From Kitasatospora sp. NBC_01250 (GTDB lineage: Bacteria > Actinomycetota > Actinomycetes > Streptomycetales > Streptomycetaceae): a stretch of DNA of 64,000 nt. The position numbers and the translations under genes are program-made. The stretch lies in the NCBI RefSeq assembly GCF_036226465.1, contig NZ_CP108476.1, positions 1 through 64,000 of the forward strand. The letters are read 5' to 3'. The notes under the pieces were generated by a model, which did not search any database, was not told where the DNA came from, and worked only from the letters and a program-made list of their open reading frames with translations. Below are positions 16,402 through 25,686 of the stretch, in pieces (position 1 is the stretch's first letter; each line of letters opens with the position of its first letter).

Positions 16402-18738
16402 TCAGGCGACTTCGGGGAGCTCCGGTTCCAGGAACCGAGGCGCAACTGGCAGGCCGAGCGCGTCGAGTGCTGCGGCCTGTTGTGGGGTGAGCTGGGCGGC
16501 GTCGTACCGGCGCTGGTCGATCCAGGTGTCCAGCCTGACGTGGTCGGTGTCGACGGCCTCGACATGTCCGTCGGGAACCTGGAGGTGGCCTTCACGTCGG
16601 AGGAACCTGCGCGCGGCGCGCAGTCCGCGCGCGAAGGTCATCGCCGGGCCGCTGGTCTGCCACAACAGCAGCAGGGCATGGGGGTGAAGGTCCGGGTACT
16701 GGCGTGCCAGGAGGGTGAGTTGGGCGAGCTGCCCCGGCTCCAGGACGGGCTTTTGATCGATCTGGTGGTCCAGCCACGCCTCCAGTGAGAGGTCCGTCTC
16801 GGCAGCGACCTGGTACGTGGGCCGCCAGTCGCCGGTGGCGAGGCAGCGCCGCAGCCGGGCGCAGTTGTACTGCCAGTCGACGCTCCAGGCCGGGTTCCAG
16901 CAAGGGTCGATGGAGTTCAGCGCCTCGAGGCGTTCGGGGGGCAGCTCGTCCTCGCGGGTCATGGCTCGCATCTGATCGAGCCACTGGGCCAGGCCGGCGT
17001 CCACGTCGGGGGTACCGGCGTGGACTGCGAGGGTGTGGTGGGCGGTCGCGAAGTCGCGGGCCACGGCGAGGTAGTGCTCAAAGCTGCCGGGTGGGTGAGG
17101 CCAGGAGATGCGCAGCGCGTACAGGGCGAAGGCCTGGTCGGGGTCGAGGGTGCCCTCGGCATAGCGGTTGCGCTGCTCGCCGATCCAGGAGCCGAGGTGG
17201 ACGCCGGCGGAGTCCCGGTGGTCGGTGGGGACTTCGAGATGGCCGTGCTCCTCGTAGAAGCGCATGGCAGCCTCGTAGCCGCTGTTCCAGCCGTCGCCCT
17301 GGAATTGGTGGGCTCGTAGGGAGAGTACGCCGGCGATCTCGTCGGGGCGCTCGGGCTCGGTCAGGACCGGGTCCTCGGAGCGGCGGCCGGAGCCGCGGCG
17401 CAGGCGGGTGTAGAACTTGCTGTCGGCGGTGCGCAGCCCGTCCAGGATGGCCCACAGGTCGCGGAAGTCGGAGGACTCCATGGCCTCGCGGGTGGTTTGT
17501 CCCGGGCGGATGTACACGGGGATGATCAGTGTGGCGATCTTGCCGCTGCCTGGCGGCTGGCGCAGGGCGCGGCCGAGGGTCTGGATGATGTCGACGACGC
17601 TGCGTTTGGGGTCGGCGAACAGCACCGCGTCGGCTTCGGGCATGTCGACGCCTTCGCCCAGGCATCTGACGCTGCTGAGAATGTGCGTGTGGGTCTGTCC
17701 GGGCAGGAGGGCGGTGCGGCTCTGCCAGGAACTTCCCGCGAAGCGCCAGAGTTTGGTGTTGCGCTCGGAGCGGGGCTGGCGGCTGTCGACAGCGGCGGCC
17801 CACAGTTGCATCGGCTGGCCGCCCTGGGTGAAAGCCGTGGCGGTGCGTGGCAGGGTCCGGGCGAAGGTGCGAGCGGCCGCGATCAGGCGGTGGAACGTCA
17901 GGACGCGGCTGAGGCGGTAGTCCTGTATGGCGCGCAGCAGTCCCACTTGCATGGCTGCCAGGCGCAGTCCGTCCAGGTGAGGGGTTGCCTCGGCCGTGGT
18001 GAGGATGTCGTGCAGGTCCTCCGCGCTGATGACGGGGACGACGACGCGGTAGTCGGCGAGGATGCCCTGGGCGATGGCTTCGGCCAGTTCGAGGCGGAAG
18101 ACGACGGGTCCGAACACTGCGGGGTTGTCCATCGATGCCAGTGGTTGCTTGTACGCGCCGGGTTTTCTGGACTTCGGGTGGCTCCAGCGGCGTGGCGTCG
18201 CCGTCATGTAGAGGCGGCGCTGCGCGGGGATCTGGGCATCGTCGTGGATGTCGCCCCAGCTCTTGTCGAGGCTGCCGGTGGTGTGGTGGGCCTCGTCGGC
18301 GACGGCGAGGGCCCACTCCGGCAGGCCGTGGCGGCGGTGGGCCTCGACGATCGCGGGCAGGGACTGGTAGGTGGAGAAGACGATGGTGGGGCCGCTGTGG
18401 TCGGCGACGTGGCGGGCGAGTTCGGCCGGGCTGGTGGTGAAGGGGATGCACAGGGCGCCTCGGCCGGACGGGGGCAGGGCGCAGACCGCGATGTGCTTCT
18501 CGTCCGGATGGCCGCGGTCCCACTCGCGTGCTGTCTGCGCCACCAGATCCTGGCTGGGGGCGAGCACGAGGATGTTGCCGTGGGAGGTGTAGGTGTCGGC
18601 GCTGACCCGGGCGATGATGGTCTTGCCGGTGCCGCAGGCCGCGACCACGGTCACTCGTGGGTGACGTTGGAGGCCTGCGGTGATGGCGCTGACGGCGCGT
18701 TGTTGGTGCGGGCGTAGTCGGATGGGCTGGTGGGGCAC
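16402..18738 (-). CDS. Second DEAH-box helicase with helicase-associated repeats
   Basis: This 778-residue superfamily 2 helicase has Walker A ACGTGKT (34-40), DEAH (148-151), YMTATPRR (motif III region), and a C-terminal RecA domain with QTLGRALRQ. From about residue 500 there are helicase-associated repeats: YEEHGHLEVPTDHRDSAG, then LQVPDGHVEAVDTDHVRL near the end. The GTG start at 18738 follows GAGGA by seven bases. Architecture and several motif strings (LFADPKRSVVDI versus CFADPKSSVIDI) show it is a paralogue of the helicase at 4129-6483. It is divergent from the transposition operon. Role unknown; such helicases travel with streptomycete mobile DNA. Confidence 0.92.
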   Translation of the reverse strand: MPHQPIRLRPHQQRAVSAITAGLQRHPRVTVVAACGTGKTIIARVSADTYTSHGNILVLAPSQDLVAQTAREWDRGHPDEKHIAVCALPPSGRGALCIPFTTSPAELARHVADHSGPTIVFSTYQSLPAIVEAHRRHGLPEWALAVADEAHHTTGSLDKSWGDIHDDAQIPAQRRLYMTATPRRWSHPKSRKPGAYKQPLASMDNPAVFGPVVFRLELAEAIAQGILADYRVVVPVISAEDLHDILTTAEATPHLDGLRLAAMQVGLLRAIQDYRLSRVLTFHRLIAAARTFARTLPRTATAFTQGGQPMQLWAAAVDSRQPRSERNTKLWRFAGSSWQSRTALLPGQTHTHILSSVRCLGEGVDMPEADAVLFADPKRSVVDIIQTLGRALRQPPGSGKIATLIIPVYIRPGQTTREAMESSDFRDLWAILDGLRTADSKFYTRLRRGSGRRSEDPVLTEPERPDEIAGVLSLRAHQFQGDGWNSGYEAAMRFYEEHGHLEVPTDHRDSAGVHLGSWIGEQRNRYAEGTLDPDQAFALYALRISWPHPPGSFEHYLAVARDFATAHHTLAVHAGTPDVDAGLAQWLDQMRAMTREDELPPERLEALNSIDPCWNPAWSVDWQYNCARLRRCLATGDWRPTYQVAAETDLSLEAWLDHQIDQKPVLEPGQLAQLTLLARQYPDLHPHALLLLWQTSGPAMTFARGLRAARRFLRREGHLQVPDGHVEAVDTDHVRLDTWIDQRRYDAAQLTPQQAAALDALGLPVAPRFLEPELPEVA

Positions 18739-19296
18739 GTGGGCGTCCTCGGCGACCGGCAGCTGGATCGGCGGGGCGATCGCCGTGCCTGCATGGCTCG
18801 TGCCCCGCTCCGGACACCAATTCGATCGTCTTTCCGGTGTTCCTTGTCAAGCAGGCTTCGGAATTCTCGTCGATTTGACTGCCGGGGTGGCGCCTTCAGG
18901 ACCGTAAATGTCATTCTGATTCGTTCGGTTCGCCTTGAGGCCGCTGTTCCGCGTGAATCGGCTGAGCCGCGGGCGCCGAGGAGCTGCCTCGTCGGCTCAC
19001 CGAGCCAGTATCCTCAGCCGGGTTTCAGCAGGTAGGGCAGGAGTCGCCCCGCCAGGTGGCCGAAGGTGACGTGTCCCACGCCCCGCAGTGCGGTGGCCGA
19101 CCGCTTCAGCCGCCCTCTGCGGCGGCGGCCCTTCGGACGCGAGGAAACGCTTCTCCCATTCGGCCACCAGGGCGACCATTCTCATATTCGGCAGATCGCT
19201 GTCAAGAATTGGCACGCTTTGCCGGATTCTTTTCCTTATTCCCGCTCCTCGTGCCGCTCGGTGTGGTAGCCATGGCCGCAGAGGCGAGGGAGGGTC
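18739..19296. other. 558-base intergenic region upstream of tniQ and helicase
   Basis: This region contains the divergent control sequences of the second helicase and the transposition operon. On the minus strand, 19020-19230 reads as a decayed coding stretch (MRMVALVAEWEKRFLASEG followed, after a frame change, by HVTFGHLAGRLLPYLLKPG), possibly the end of a lost gene. I see no convincing transposon end here: no repeated 15-20-base sites and no clear terminal inverted repeat matching the 25.2-25.4 kb region. Confidence 0.4.
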
Positions 19297-20301
19297 ATGG
19301 ATTCGGTGGCGGGCTTGGATCGGGTACGGGTGCGCGAGCTGCCATTGCACGTCCGGTTCATGGCGGGCGAGTCGACCGGTTCCTATGTGACCCGCCTCGC
19401 CGGCCGAAACGGGCTTGAGGTCCAGCAGTTGCTGGACGAGGTCGGGCAGGGCAGCACGAGGGCTGTCGCGCCGCACCTGACCGAGCTCTACCTCAACCGT
19501 CCTGCCGCCGAGCGCTTGGCCGCCCTGGCCGGCCGTCCGCTGGAGGTGATGCGGCGGGCGCTCGCGAGCCTGGACGCGGCATACCTGCTCGACGAAGGTG
19601 ACGGAACTCCCGCTTGGTCGTTCCCGTGGGCAGTGCGGGACGGCTATCTCGTGCGGGCCTGCGCATTGTGCGCGGCCCGCCGCGGCATCGGCGAGCCGAC
19701 CTGGATGATGGTGGCGGACCCCTGGCACCTGTGCGCCCGGCACGCACGATGGTCGGACAACTCCCGTGATCCGCAGACCCCTTGGATCAATGTGGCTGAC
19801 TGGCCGCAGATCCTGGCGGCGGAACGCCAGCGGGTGGCCATGGAGCGGCGCCTGGGCCGCACCGCACGCGCGCTGTTCGCCGACGCGCGCACGATGAGCA
19901 GAGCCGACCCGAGCGCGCCGGACAGGCTCCGGGTGATGGCCGACCGTCTCGGGGAGGCCCGTGCTGCCTCCTTGTTGTTCTACCCGCACACCGTGCGCAT
20001 CGCCCGCCTCTTGGCTCGGGTCGAGCGTCGCCGGCTCGGCCGGGAGCTGACGGCGGACTCCTACGAGGGCTGGTTCGCGCGCAGTTCGCAGGAGTTGGGC
20101 CCCAGGTACCGGGGAGTGCTGAGGCGGTGGATGGAGTGCCACAAGCCGGTGCCGGGCCCGGAGCCGAGGCGCAGAGGTGAGTTGGGGCGGGCCGTGCTGG
20201 TCTCACCGCACACACGGATCGCACCGCTGGATTCGGCGCAGCAGCTCAGCTGCCTGCCCTCCGGCCCGGCGGCCAGCCCATTCGACCGGCCCTTCCTGTG
20301 A
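19297..20301 (+). CDS. tniQ: TniQ/TnsD-family transposition target protein
   Basis: This 334-residue protein has the TniQ opening (LPLHVRFMAGESTGSYVTRLAGRNGL, residues 16-40) and a zinc-ribbon-like set C122, C125, C146, H149 (ACALC ... HLCARH). TniQ proteins select the target and recruit the AAA regulator and transposase in Tn7/Tn5053/CAST elements. The ATG follows GAGGGAGG. It is the first gene of tniQ-tnsA-tnsB-tnsC, all on the plus strand. The short length (no long TnsD-type C-terminal DNA-binding region) argues against a dedicated attTn7-like targeting protein. Confidence 0.85.
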   Translation: MDSVAGLDRVRVRELPLHVRFMAGESTGSYVTRLAGRNGLEVQQLLDEVGQGSTRAVAPHLTELYLNRPAAERLAALAGRPLEVMRRALASLDAAYLLDEGDGTPAWSFPWAVRDGYLVRACALCAARRGIGEPTWMMVADPWHLCARHARWSDNSRDPQTPWINVADWPQILAAERQRVAMERRLGRTARALFADARTMSRADPSAPDRLRVMADRLGEARAASLLFYPHTVRIARLLARVERRRLGRELTADSYEGWFARSSQELGPRYRGVLRRWMECHKPVPGPEPRRRGELGRAVLVSPHTRIAPLDSAQQLSCLPSGPAASPFDRPFL

Positions 20302-20436
20302 AGGGAGCCGCAGTGCACAGAAAGCGGGCCAGCAGCCCGATGCGGTCGTCGGCCATGGGTACCAGCAGCCGGAGTCGGCAGTACTCAAGGCTGATGCGCC
20401 GGGCTCCGGCGCAGAGCCGGCGGAGAGGAGTGCAGG

Positions 20437-21138
20437 GTGGATGTCTGGGCCTCGGTGAGCTCCGGCGAGGACGGGGCGTCGTGGGTTGATCCGCGAGTCC
20501 TGCGCGGGGAGGTGCTGGAGGAGGCGCCGTCGTCGATCCCTGCGACCTATCCGGGGCGGCAGGGCATCGCGACGGGGTGGTGGGCATCCACCACCGGCGC
20601 TCTCGTGGAGTGCGGTACGGAGGTGGAGCGCCGCGGCGCCGTGTTCCTCGACTTCGATCCGTCGGTTGCGGGTTTCGCCGCGTCCCGGGTGCGGCTGCGA
20701 TGGCAGCATGAGGACCAACGGGGCACGGTGGCACCGGTGTTCTTCGCCCGCACCTGCGCCGGGCAGCGCCTGGCGGTCGTCCACCCGCCACGGCCCGGGA
20801 CCCGGGGCCGACACGAACGCGAGGCGCTACACGTGGCTGCCGAAGCCGCGGGGTGGGCCCTGCGCGAGCTCGGGCCGCCTGACGGGATCCGGATCGCCAG
20901 CCTGGAACGCGCCGCAGCGTTCAGGTTCCCCGAGTTCGACGACCCCCAGGTACGGACTGCACTACGGAAGACCTTCAGCGTGCCGCGCCCACTCCAGGAC
21001 GGCGTGGCAGCCGCAGGCCTACTGCCGGGCAGCAACTCCCGTGCCTACCACCTGCTCTGGACCGGTGACCTGATGACCGACTGGAGCCGGCCGCTACTGC
21101 CGACATCGACCGTGTGGACCAGTACGGAGGACACGTGA
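20437..21138 (+). CDS. tnsA: TnsA-like endonuclease subunit with altered active-site positions
   Basis: This 233-residue protein matches the actinobacterial TnsA-like heteromeric transposase endonuclease by position, size and the ECGTEVERRGAVFLDFDP run (residues 58-75). The usual catalytic segment (H-x-P-D-F-F-x-R, then V-D-V) appears as APVFFAR (99-105) and VVHP (114-117), so the two acidic positions seem replaced by Val/Pro and His. If correct, 5' strand cutting would be lost and transposition would proceed by cointegrate formation. The GTG start is preceded by GAGAGGAG. The stop overlaps tnsB (GTGA). Confidence 0.75.
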   Translation: MDVWASVSSGEDGASWVDPRVLRGEVLEEAPSSIPATYPGRQGIATGWWASTTGALVECGTEVERRGAVFLDFDPSVAGFAASRVRLRWQHEDQRGTVAPVFFARTCAGQRLAVVHPPRPGTRGRHEREALHVAAEAAGWALRELGPPDGIRIASLERAAAFRFPEFDDPQVRTALRKTFSVPRPLQDGVAAAGLLPGSNSRAYHLLWTGDLMTDWSRPLLPTSTVWTSTEDT

Positions 21139-23543
21139 CCGTCACCCAGGACAGCACACCGCCACTTGCCGAGAGCTCGGCGGCCGTGTGCGCTCTCGAG
21201 CCCGGCCAGCGGGTCCGGTTCGACGGCGAGGAGTACGTGGTCGCCGGTGTCCGGGGCCCCAGCGTGCAGTTGCTGTGCAAACAGGAGCCCTGCAGGTCGG
21301 CCGCCGTGCTCCTCCAGGTGCTGACCGGTGCTGCGGACTTCGCGGTCCTCGACGCGGTCAGCGCGCCCAGGCCGCTGCAGCAGGTCCCGGACGTGGACAT
21401 CCTCGACGTGCTTGATCAGGGCAGGCGCGAGCGGATCCGCGCGTGGGAGTGGCATCTGGTCGAGCTGCGCGACGGAGTCCCGCCCGACTCAGCAGCAGGC
21501 ACGAAGCCGCGCTCCGCCTACGAGACGACGAGGTCGCAGCGGGAGCGGTTCGCCGCCAAAGCGGCGGAGCTGACGGCACTGGGCTGGCGCGGCGTGTCGA
21601 ACAGCACCATCCGGCGCAAGTTCCTGGCCTACCAGGACCAAGGCGTGGCCGGGCTCGCGCGGCTCGCCATCGGGCAGGTCCGCACCGACGAGCGGGTGAT
21701 CCAGCTGCTGCTGCGCGAAGTCAAGCTCGCGGTCGGCGAGTCCTCGGGATGGGCGAACCGGGTCTACGAGCGGCTGCTGACCGCTCTCCACGCAGAACAC
21801 CCTTCCGAGTACAAGAAGTTGGCAATCTCACCGGCGACGTTCTACCGGCTGATCAAGCGTCTGGGGATCTCCGCCGCCTATCTGCAGGCCCCGGTACAGA
21901 ACCGACTCGACCAGGAGAACTCCCCCGCGTCGCCGTTCACACCGACCACGGCGACGATGCTGGGCGAGCAGGTGCAGATCGACTCCACCGGCCTGGACAT
22001 CCTGGCGGTCGGCGACGACGGATTCACCGTGAGCGCGGAGCTGACCTGCGCCATCGACGTAGCCACCCGCAGCATCATCGGCGCGATGATCGTGCCCAAG
22101 AGCCCGGGCCGGGGGCCGCGCGGCCGCAGGCTCGGCGGGCGCGCCACCCGGACGTTCGACGCGACGCTCCTGCTCGCGCAGGCCCTTGCCCCGATGCCAG
22201 GCCGGGCCGGCTGGTCGCCCCTGGCCCTGGCCGAGCGGTCCGACCTGCCCTACGCGGACCTGGTGGCCTGCGATCCGCGGATGACCGGCGCGGCCGCTCG
22301 CCCGGTGATCCGCCCCAAGATGGTCGTCGTCGACCACGGGTCGATCTACCGCAGCGAGCACTTCGTGGACGTGTGCACCTCTCTGCAGATCTCGGTCAGG
22401 CCCGCGCGGGAGCGCACCCCCACCGACAAGGCGGTCATCGAGTCGACGTTCTCGGCGATCAAGAAGATGTTCTGCCAGTACGTGTCCGGCTACACCGGCT
22501 CCAGCCTGGCCAAGCGCGGCAAGCTGGTCGCGCAGCAGCCACTGTGGAGCATCAACGAGTTGCAGGACCTGCTGGACGAGTGGATCGCCCTGCGCTGGCA
22601 GCAGACCCCGCACGACGGGCTCCGCAGCCCCCTGCTGCCGGGCATGAAGCTGACCCCGAACCAGATGTATTCGGTGCTGGTGGCCTGCGAGGGACAGGTG
22701 CCGCTGCCGCTGAGCGCAGAGCAGAACCGCAAGCTGCTGCTGTGCGAGCGCCGGGTGATCACCGAGAAGGGCGTCACCATCAACAACCGCACCTACAACA
22801 GCGATGCCCTGCAGGCCTACGCACGGCTGCACACCGGCATCGCCGGGCAGGGACACCGCTGGGAGATCCGCCATCACCCCTACGTGCCGCGGTACGTGTG
22901 GCTGTACGACCACCGGGACGGGCAGTGGGCCGAGGCCGAGTTCATCCACCAGAAGCAGATCGGCGACGAGTGGACCCAGTATGAGTGGGAGGTCGCAACC
23001 GCCCACCACCTGGCCCGGGGCAGCACCAAGGAGCAGCAGCAGGCCATCGCCCAGGCGGTGCGGGAACTGCGCGAGCGCGCCCGCCGCGGCCCCAAGGACC
23101 AGCCCGCCCTGGACAGGACAGGGCGACGCCCACGGCCCGCTGCCCCGTTCACCGGTCCCGACCTGCCGGTGCGAGTGCCTGAGGTCGACCCCTACGAGGG
23201 CATCACACTCCCCACTCCGGAGACCGTGGCAGCCGCACGCGTGCTGGACGCGTCGGTGAAGAACCTGTTCCCCGGCCAGTGGTCGCCCGCGACGCCGCCG
23301 ACGGTCTCCACGGCCGCCGCACCCGCCTCCGGGCAAACGCCCGCACCCGCCGCAGCCGCGGACACCCCGGACGACGAAACCCCTGGACTCGGCTCCCCCG
23401 ACAAACGGGCCAGAGTTTCCCGGCCTCGACTGGCCGCCAGCGCCGCGGACCTGTTCCGAAACCTCACCGCTCTGCCCCGGGCCGAGAGCCGGCCGGCCAC
23501 TGGCAATCCTCTCCCTGATGACCCGTCGAAGGAGCCCGCATGA
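21135..23543 (+). CDS. tnsB: TnsB/TniA-type DDE transposase (Mu-like integrase)
   Basis: This 802-residue protein has N-terminal HTH regions (about 145-245), then a retroviral-integrase-fold core with the DDE triad: D283 (VQIDSTG), D400 (VVVDHG) and E436 (VIESTF), with 35 residues between the last two. A Mu-transposase-type C-terminal beta domain follows (about 540-640). The tail is Ala/Pro-rich and ends in a basic region expected to bind the AAA regulator. The GTG at 21135 is chosen over an in-frame ATG at 21114, because it overlaps the tnsA stop and is preceded by GGAGGA. It catalyses 3' strand transfer of the element. Confidence 0.93.
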   Translation: MTVTQDSTPPLAESSAAVCALEPGQRVRFDGEEYVVAGVRGPSVQLLCKQEPCRSAAVLLQVLTGAADFAVLDAVSAPRPLQQVPDVDILDVLDQGRRERIRAWEWHLVELRDGVPPDSAAGTKPRSAYETTRSQRERFAAKAAELTALGWRGVSNSTIRRKFLAYQDQGVAGLARLAIGQVRTDERVIQLLLREVKLAVGESSGWANRVYERLLTALHAEHPSEYKKLAISPATFYRLIKRLGISAAYLQAPVQNRLDQENSPASPFTPTTATMLGEQVQIDSTGLDILAVGDDGFTVSAELTCAIDVATRSIIGAMIVPKSPGRGPRGRRLGGRATRTFDATLLLAQALAPMPGRAGWSPLALAERSDLPYADLVACDPRMTGAAARPVIRPKMVVVDHGSIYRSEHFVDVCTSLQISVRPARERTPTDKAVIESTFSAIKKMFCQYVSGYTGSSLAKRGKLVAQQPLWSINELQDLLDEWIALRWQQTPHDGLRSPLLPGMKLTPNQMYSVLVACEGQVPLPLSAEQNRKLLLCERRVITEKGVTINNRTYNSDALQAYARLHTGIAGQGHRWEIRHHPYVPRYVWLYDHRDGQWAEAEFIHQKQIGDEWTQYEWEVATAHHLARGSTKEQQQAIAQAVRELRERARRGPKDQPALDRTGRRPRPAAPFTGPDLPVRVPEVDPYEGITLPTPETVAAARVLDASVKNLFPGQWSPATPPTVSTAAAPASGQTPAPAAAADTPDDETPGLGSPDKRARVSRPRLAASAADLFRNLTALPRAESRPATGNPLPDDPSKEPA

Positions 23544-24631
23544 ACCGCCTGGACCTGATCCGGTCCACTCCGCTCCCCCACGGCATCGCGGTCACCGGCG
23601 CCTACCGGCCCGCCCGGCTCACCACCAAGGAAGGCTGGAACGAGTTCGCCCACCACATCCTGGCCGCGCCCGACCTGCAGGACTGCGCTCCGCTCGGCAC
23701 ACCCGTCCGCGACAACGACCCGCGGATGCTCCACCACGGCGAGATGCTGCCCGTGGACACCGACGACCTGTGGCGGGGCCTGGTCGACGCCCGGCGGATC
23801 CTGCGGGCCAACCGCTCACGCAGAGGCCGCCGGGTGAACATCGCCATCGACGGGGACCGCGGCACCGGCAAGACCACGCTGCTGCGCCTCATCGGCCGGG
23901 CCCACCAAGGGCAAGTCGAGGAAGCCCACGGCGTCGACCCCGAGCGCATCCCGGTCGTCTACATCGACGTCCCCCTCGAACGCGACAGCAACCTGCACTG
24001 GTCACTGCCGTTCGCCGACTTCCTCGGTCTCAACCACCTGGTCCAGCCCGCCCGCACCAGTGCTCAGGGCGGTGCTCGCGAGGACCGCAGCTTCGACATG
24101 ACGGGGCCGATCACCCGCGTCATGGAAGCGGCCCAGACCGAGCTGATCCTCATCGACAGCATCCACCGGCTCACCGAAGCCGAGCGCCACATCGCTTTCC
24201 AGTACTTCTTCACCCTGCAAGAACACGTTCCGGCCACCTTCGTCTTCTGCGGTGTCAGCGCCCAGGAGACCGTCCGCTCGGCCTACCAGAAGTACCGCAG
24301 CCGGATGCCGCACCAACGTGCCTCCTTCGACAGCGACATCCCCGTGCTCTGGGTGGGCCCGGTCTCCCTCGGCAAGAGCGAGGGAAGCGACTGGATCAAC
24401 GTCCTGCAGCGCATCGAGGGGGACCTGCGCCTGTACCGGCACAAGCCGGGCACGCTCACCACCAAGGAGATGGCTCTCTACCTCCACAAGCGCACCGGCG
24501 GCTACATGGAAACCCTCACCTTCCTCATCTGCCAGGCAGCCCAAGCCGCCATGGACGACCCAACCTGCGAGGCCATCACCAAGGAACTCCTCGACACGAT
24601 CCGCGCCGGCCGCAACGACCCGGCCGGGTAG
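23540..24631 (+). CDS. tnsC: TnsC/TniB-type AAA+ transposition regulator
   Basis: This 363-residue protein has Walker A GDRGTGKT (105-112), Walker B ELILIDSIHRL (about 190-200), and a sensor-like FCGVSAQE. It belongs to the AAA+ ATPases that polymerise on target DNA and license the TnsB-type transposase. The ATG overlaps the tnsB stop (ATGA). It is the last gene of the operon, and no cas genes or tnsE follow it. Confidence 0.9.
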   Translation: MNRLDLIRSTPLPHGIAVTGAYRPARLTTKEGWNEFAHHILAAPDLQDCAPLGTPVRDNDPRMLHHGEMLPVDTDDLWRGLVDARRILRANRSRRGRRVNIAIDGDRGTGKTTLLRLIGRAHQGQVEEAHGVDPERIPVVYIDVPLERDSNLHWSLPFADFLGLNHLVQPARTSAQGGAREDRSFDMTGPITRVMEAAQTELILIDSIHRLTEAERHIAFQYFFTLQEHVPATFVFCGVSAQETVRSAYQKYRSRMPHQRASFDSDIPVLWVGPVSLGKSEGSDWINVLQRIEGDLRLYRHKPGTLTTKEMALYLHKRTGGYMETLTFLICQAAQAAMDDPTCEAITKELLDTIRAGRNDPAG

Positions 24632-25365
24632 CTCCCCCGCCTGGCCCCACCCACCCGACCGCTGTCCGGTCGCCGAAGCGCCGTCGGACAGCGGACCGTG
24701 TCCGCAGCGCACAGTCCACTCACCCCCAGAGCTTCAACGGAAGGAAGCAGCGGCAGCATTCACTGCGGGTCGTAGAAGCGGACATCGCAGCCCGCTCGCA
24801 TGCTGGCCGCCCACACGCCGGCCCGGAGGGTCTGTCCTGCCCGTGAACATGGGCAGGCCGCCGGAGGCGGAAACAGTCATCCCCGGGGCCTTCTCCATAC
24901 GTTCCGCATGAGCACCCGGGAGTGTCTTTCCTCCCTTCGCTGTCGCCAGCGCGGCCCCGAAGCCGCGCCCCACCCGACAGAGCGCGGTGGCACTGGTTGA
25001 GCAAGCCCTGGGCACATGCAACCACCAGGGCCACGCCCCCTGTGGTCCCGAATCCTTGGCAGCACCAGCGCCAACAGAAACCCGGACAGGACCGCCGGGC
25101 CGGTACCGCTCTGACACCCGCCCCCTCGCCGGTAGGCTGACTGGCAGCCCCAAGAGCCAGAGCCCCTTACGGCGTTCTCATAGGCCTTGGAACGTAGTTG
25201 CATCTCCTGAAACACTCCAGCTCAGATGCCCTACACGGAGCACTCTCTGACGCACCGTACATCAAAGAGCCAGGTCAACACCCTGTTGCAGTACGCCTAC
25301 CTGGTCTCTCAGTTTGTGAAACAGAGCAGGTCAGAGACCATCAGATGCCCCACTGCGTTTCAGGT
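24632..25365. repeat. Gene-free 730-base region with short repeats, candidate transposon end
   Basis: There is no credible gene between tnsC and the truncated monooxygenase. The last 170 bases contain repeated short words: TCAGATGCCC at 25222-25231 and 25341-25350; CAGGTC at 25271, 25327 and 25361; CCTGAAAC at 25206-25213 with its inverse GTTTCAGG at 25357-25364; and GGTCTCT/AGAGACC facing each other around 25315. Clusters of repeated sites next to an abrupt coding junction are what a TnsB-binding transposon end would look like. No clean TGT...ACA terminus was identified. Confidence 0.35.
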
Positions 25366-25686
25366 CCACTGAGGCCACATAGCGAAGCCGTACGGCACCT
25401 CGGGCGGCAGCACGAGCTCGAGCCGGGCCTGCTCGACGCCGTCGAGGTAGGTCAGCTGCCCGCGCATCGGTACGGCAGCCTCCAGCGCCTGGCGCACCAG
25501 ACCCGACCGGTCCCAGATCTCCAGGGTGCGCGGTTGGATACCCACGGCCTTCGCGAACGGCACCCTGGCCGTCAGCCGGTCGACGACGCGGCAGTCGATC
25601 CCGCGCCGCCGCAGCTCCACGGCAGCCGTCAGCCCAACCGGGCCGGCGCCCACGACGAGTACGTCCGTTGTGCCGGTGCGTGCCAC
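25360..25686 (-). pseudogene. N-terminal stub of an FAD-dependent monooxygenase
   Basis: The GTG at 25686, preceded by CAGGAG, opens a reading frame with the FAD-binding motif DVLVVGAGPVGLTAAVELRRRG and the second-strand RTLEIWDRSGL. This is the start of an aromatic-hydroxylase-type (PheA/TfdB) flavoprotein. Homology-like sequence ends at FAMWPQ (about 25366), where homologues of around 500 residues continue. Three codons later there is a stop. The missing four fifths are not found anywhere to the left, so this is a truncation at a recombination or insertion border. Confidence 0.8.

Noticed and set aside
19209..19224. Sigma-54-like promoter (TTGGCAC followed by TTTGC) upstream of tniQ
   Set aside because: Spacing is only approximate and actinobacteria do not carry sigma-54. 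It is a chance match.
18739..19296. Left end of the Tn7-like element just upstream of tniQ
   Set aside because: No repeated binding-site array or inverted match to the 25.2-25.4 kb repeats was found, and the truncated monooxygenase on the right has no partner fragment here.
21828..23336. 502-codon minus-strand frame opposite tnsB
   Set aside because: Shadow frame; the plus strand contains the DDE transposase with all catalytic residues.
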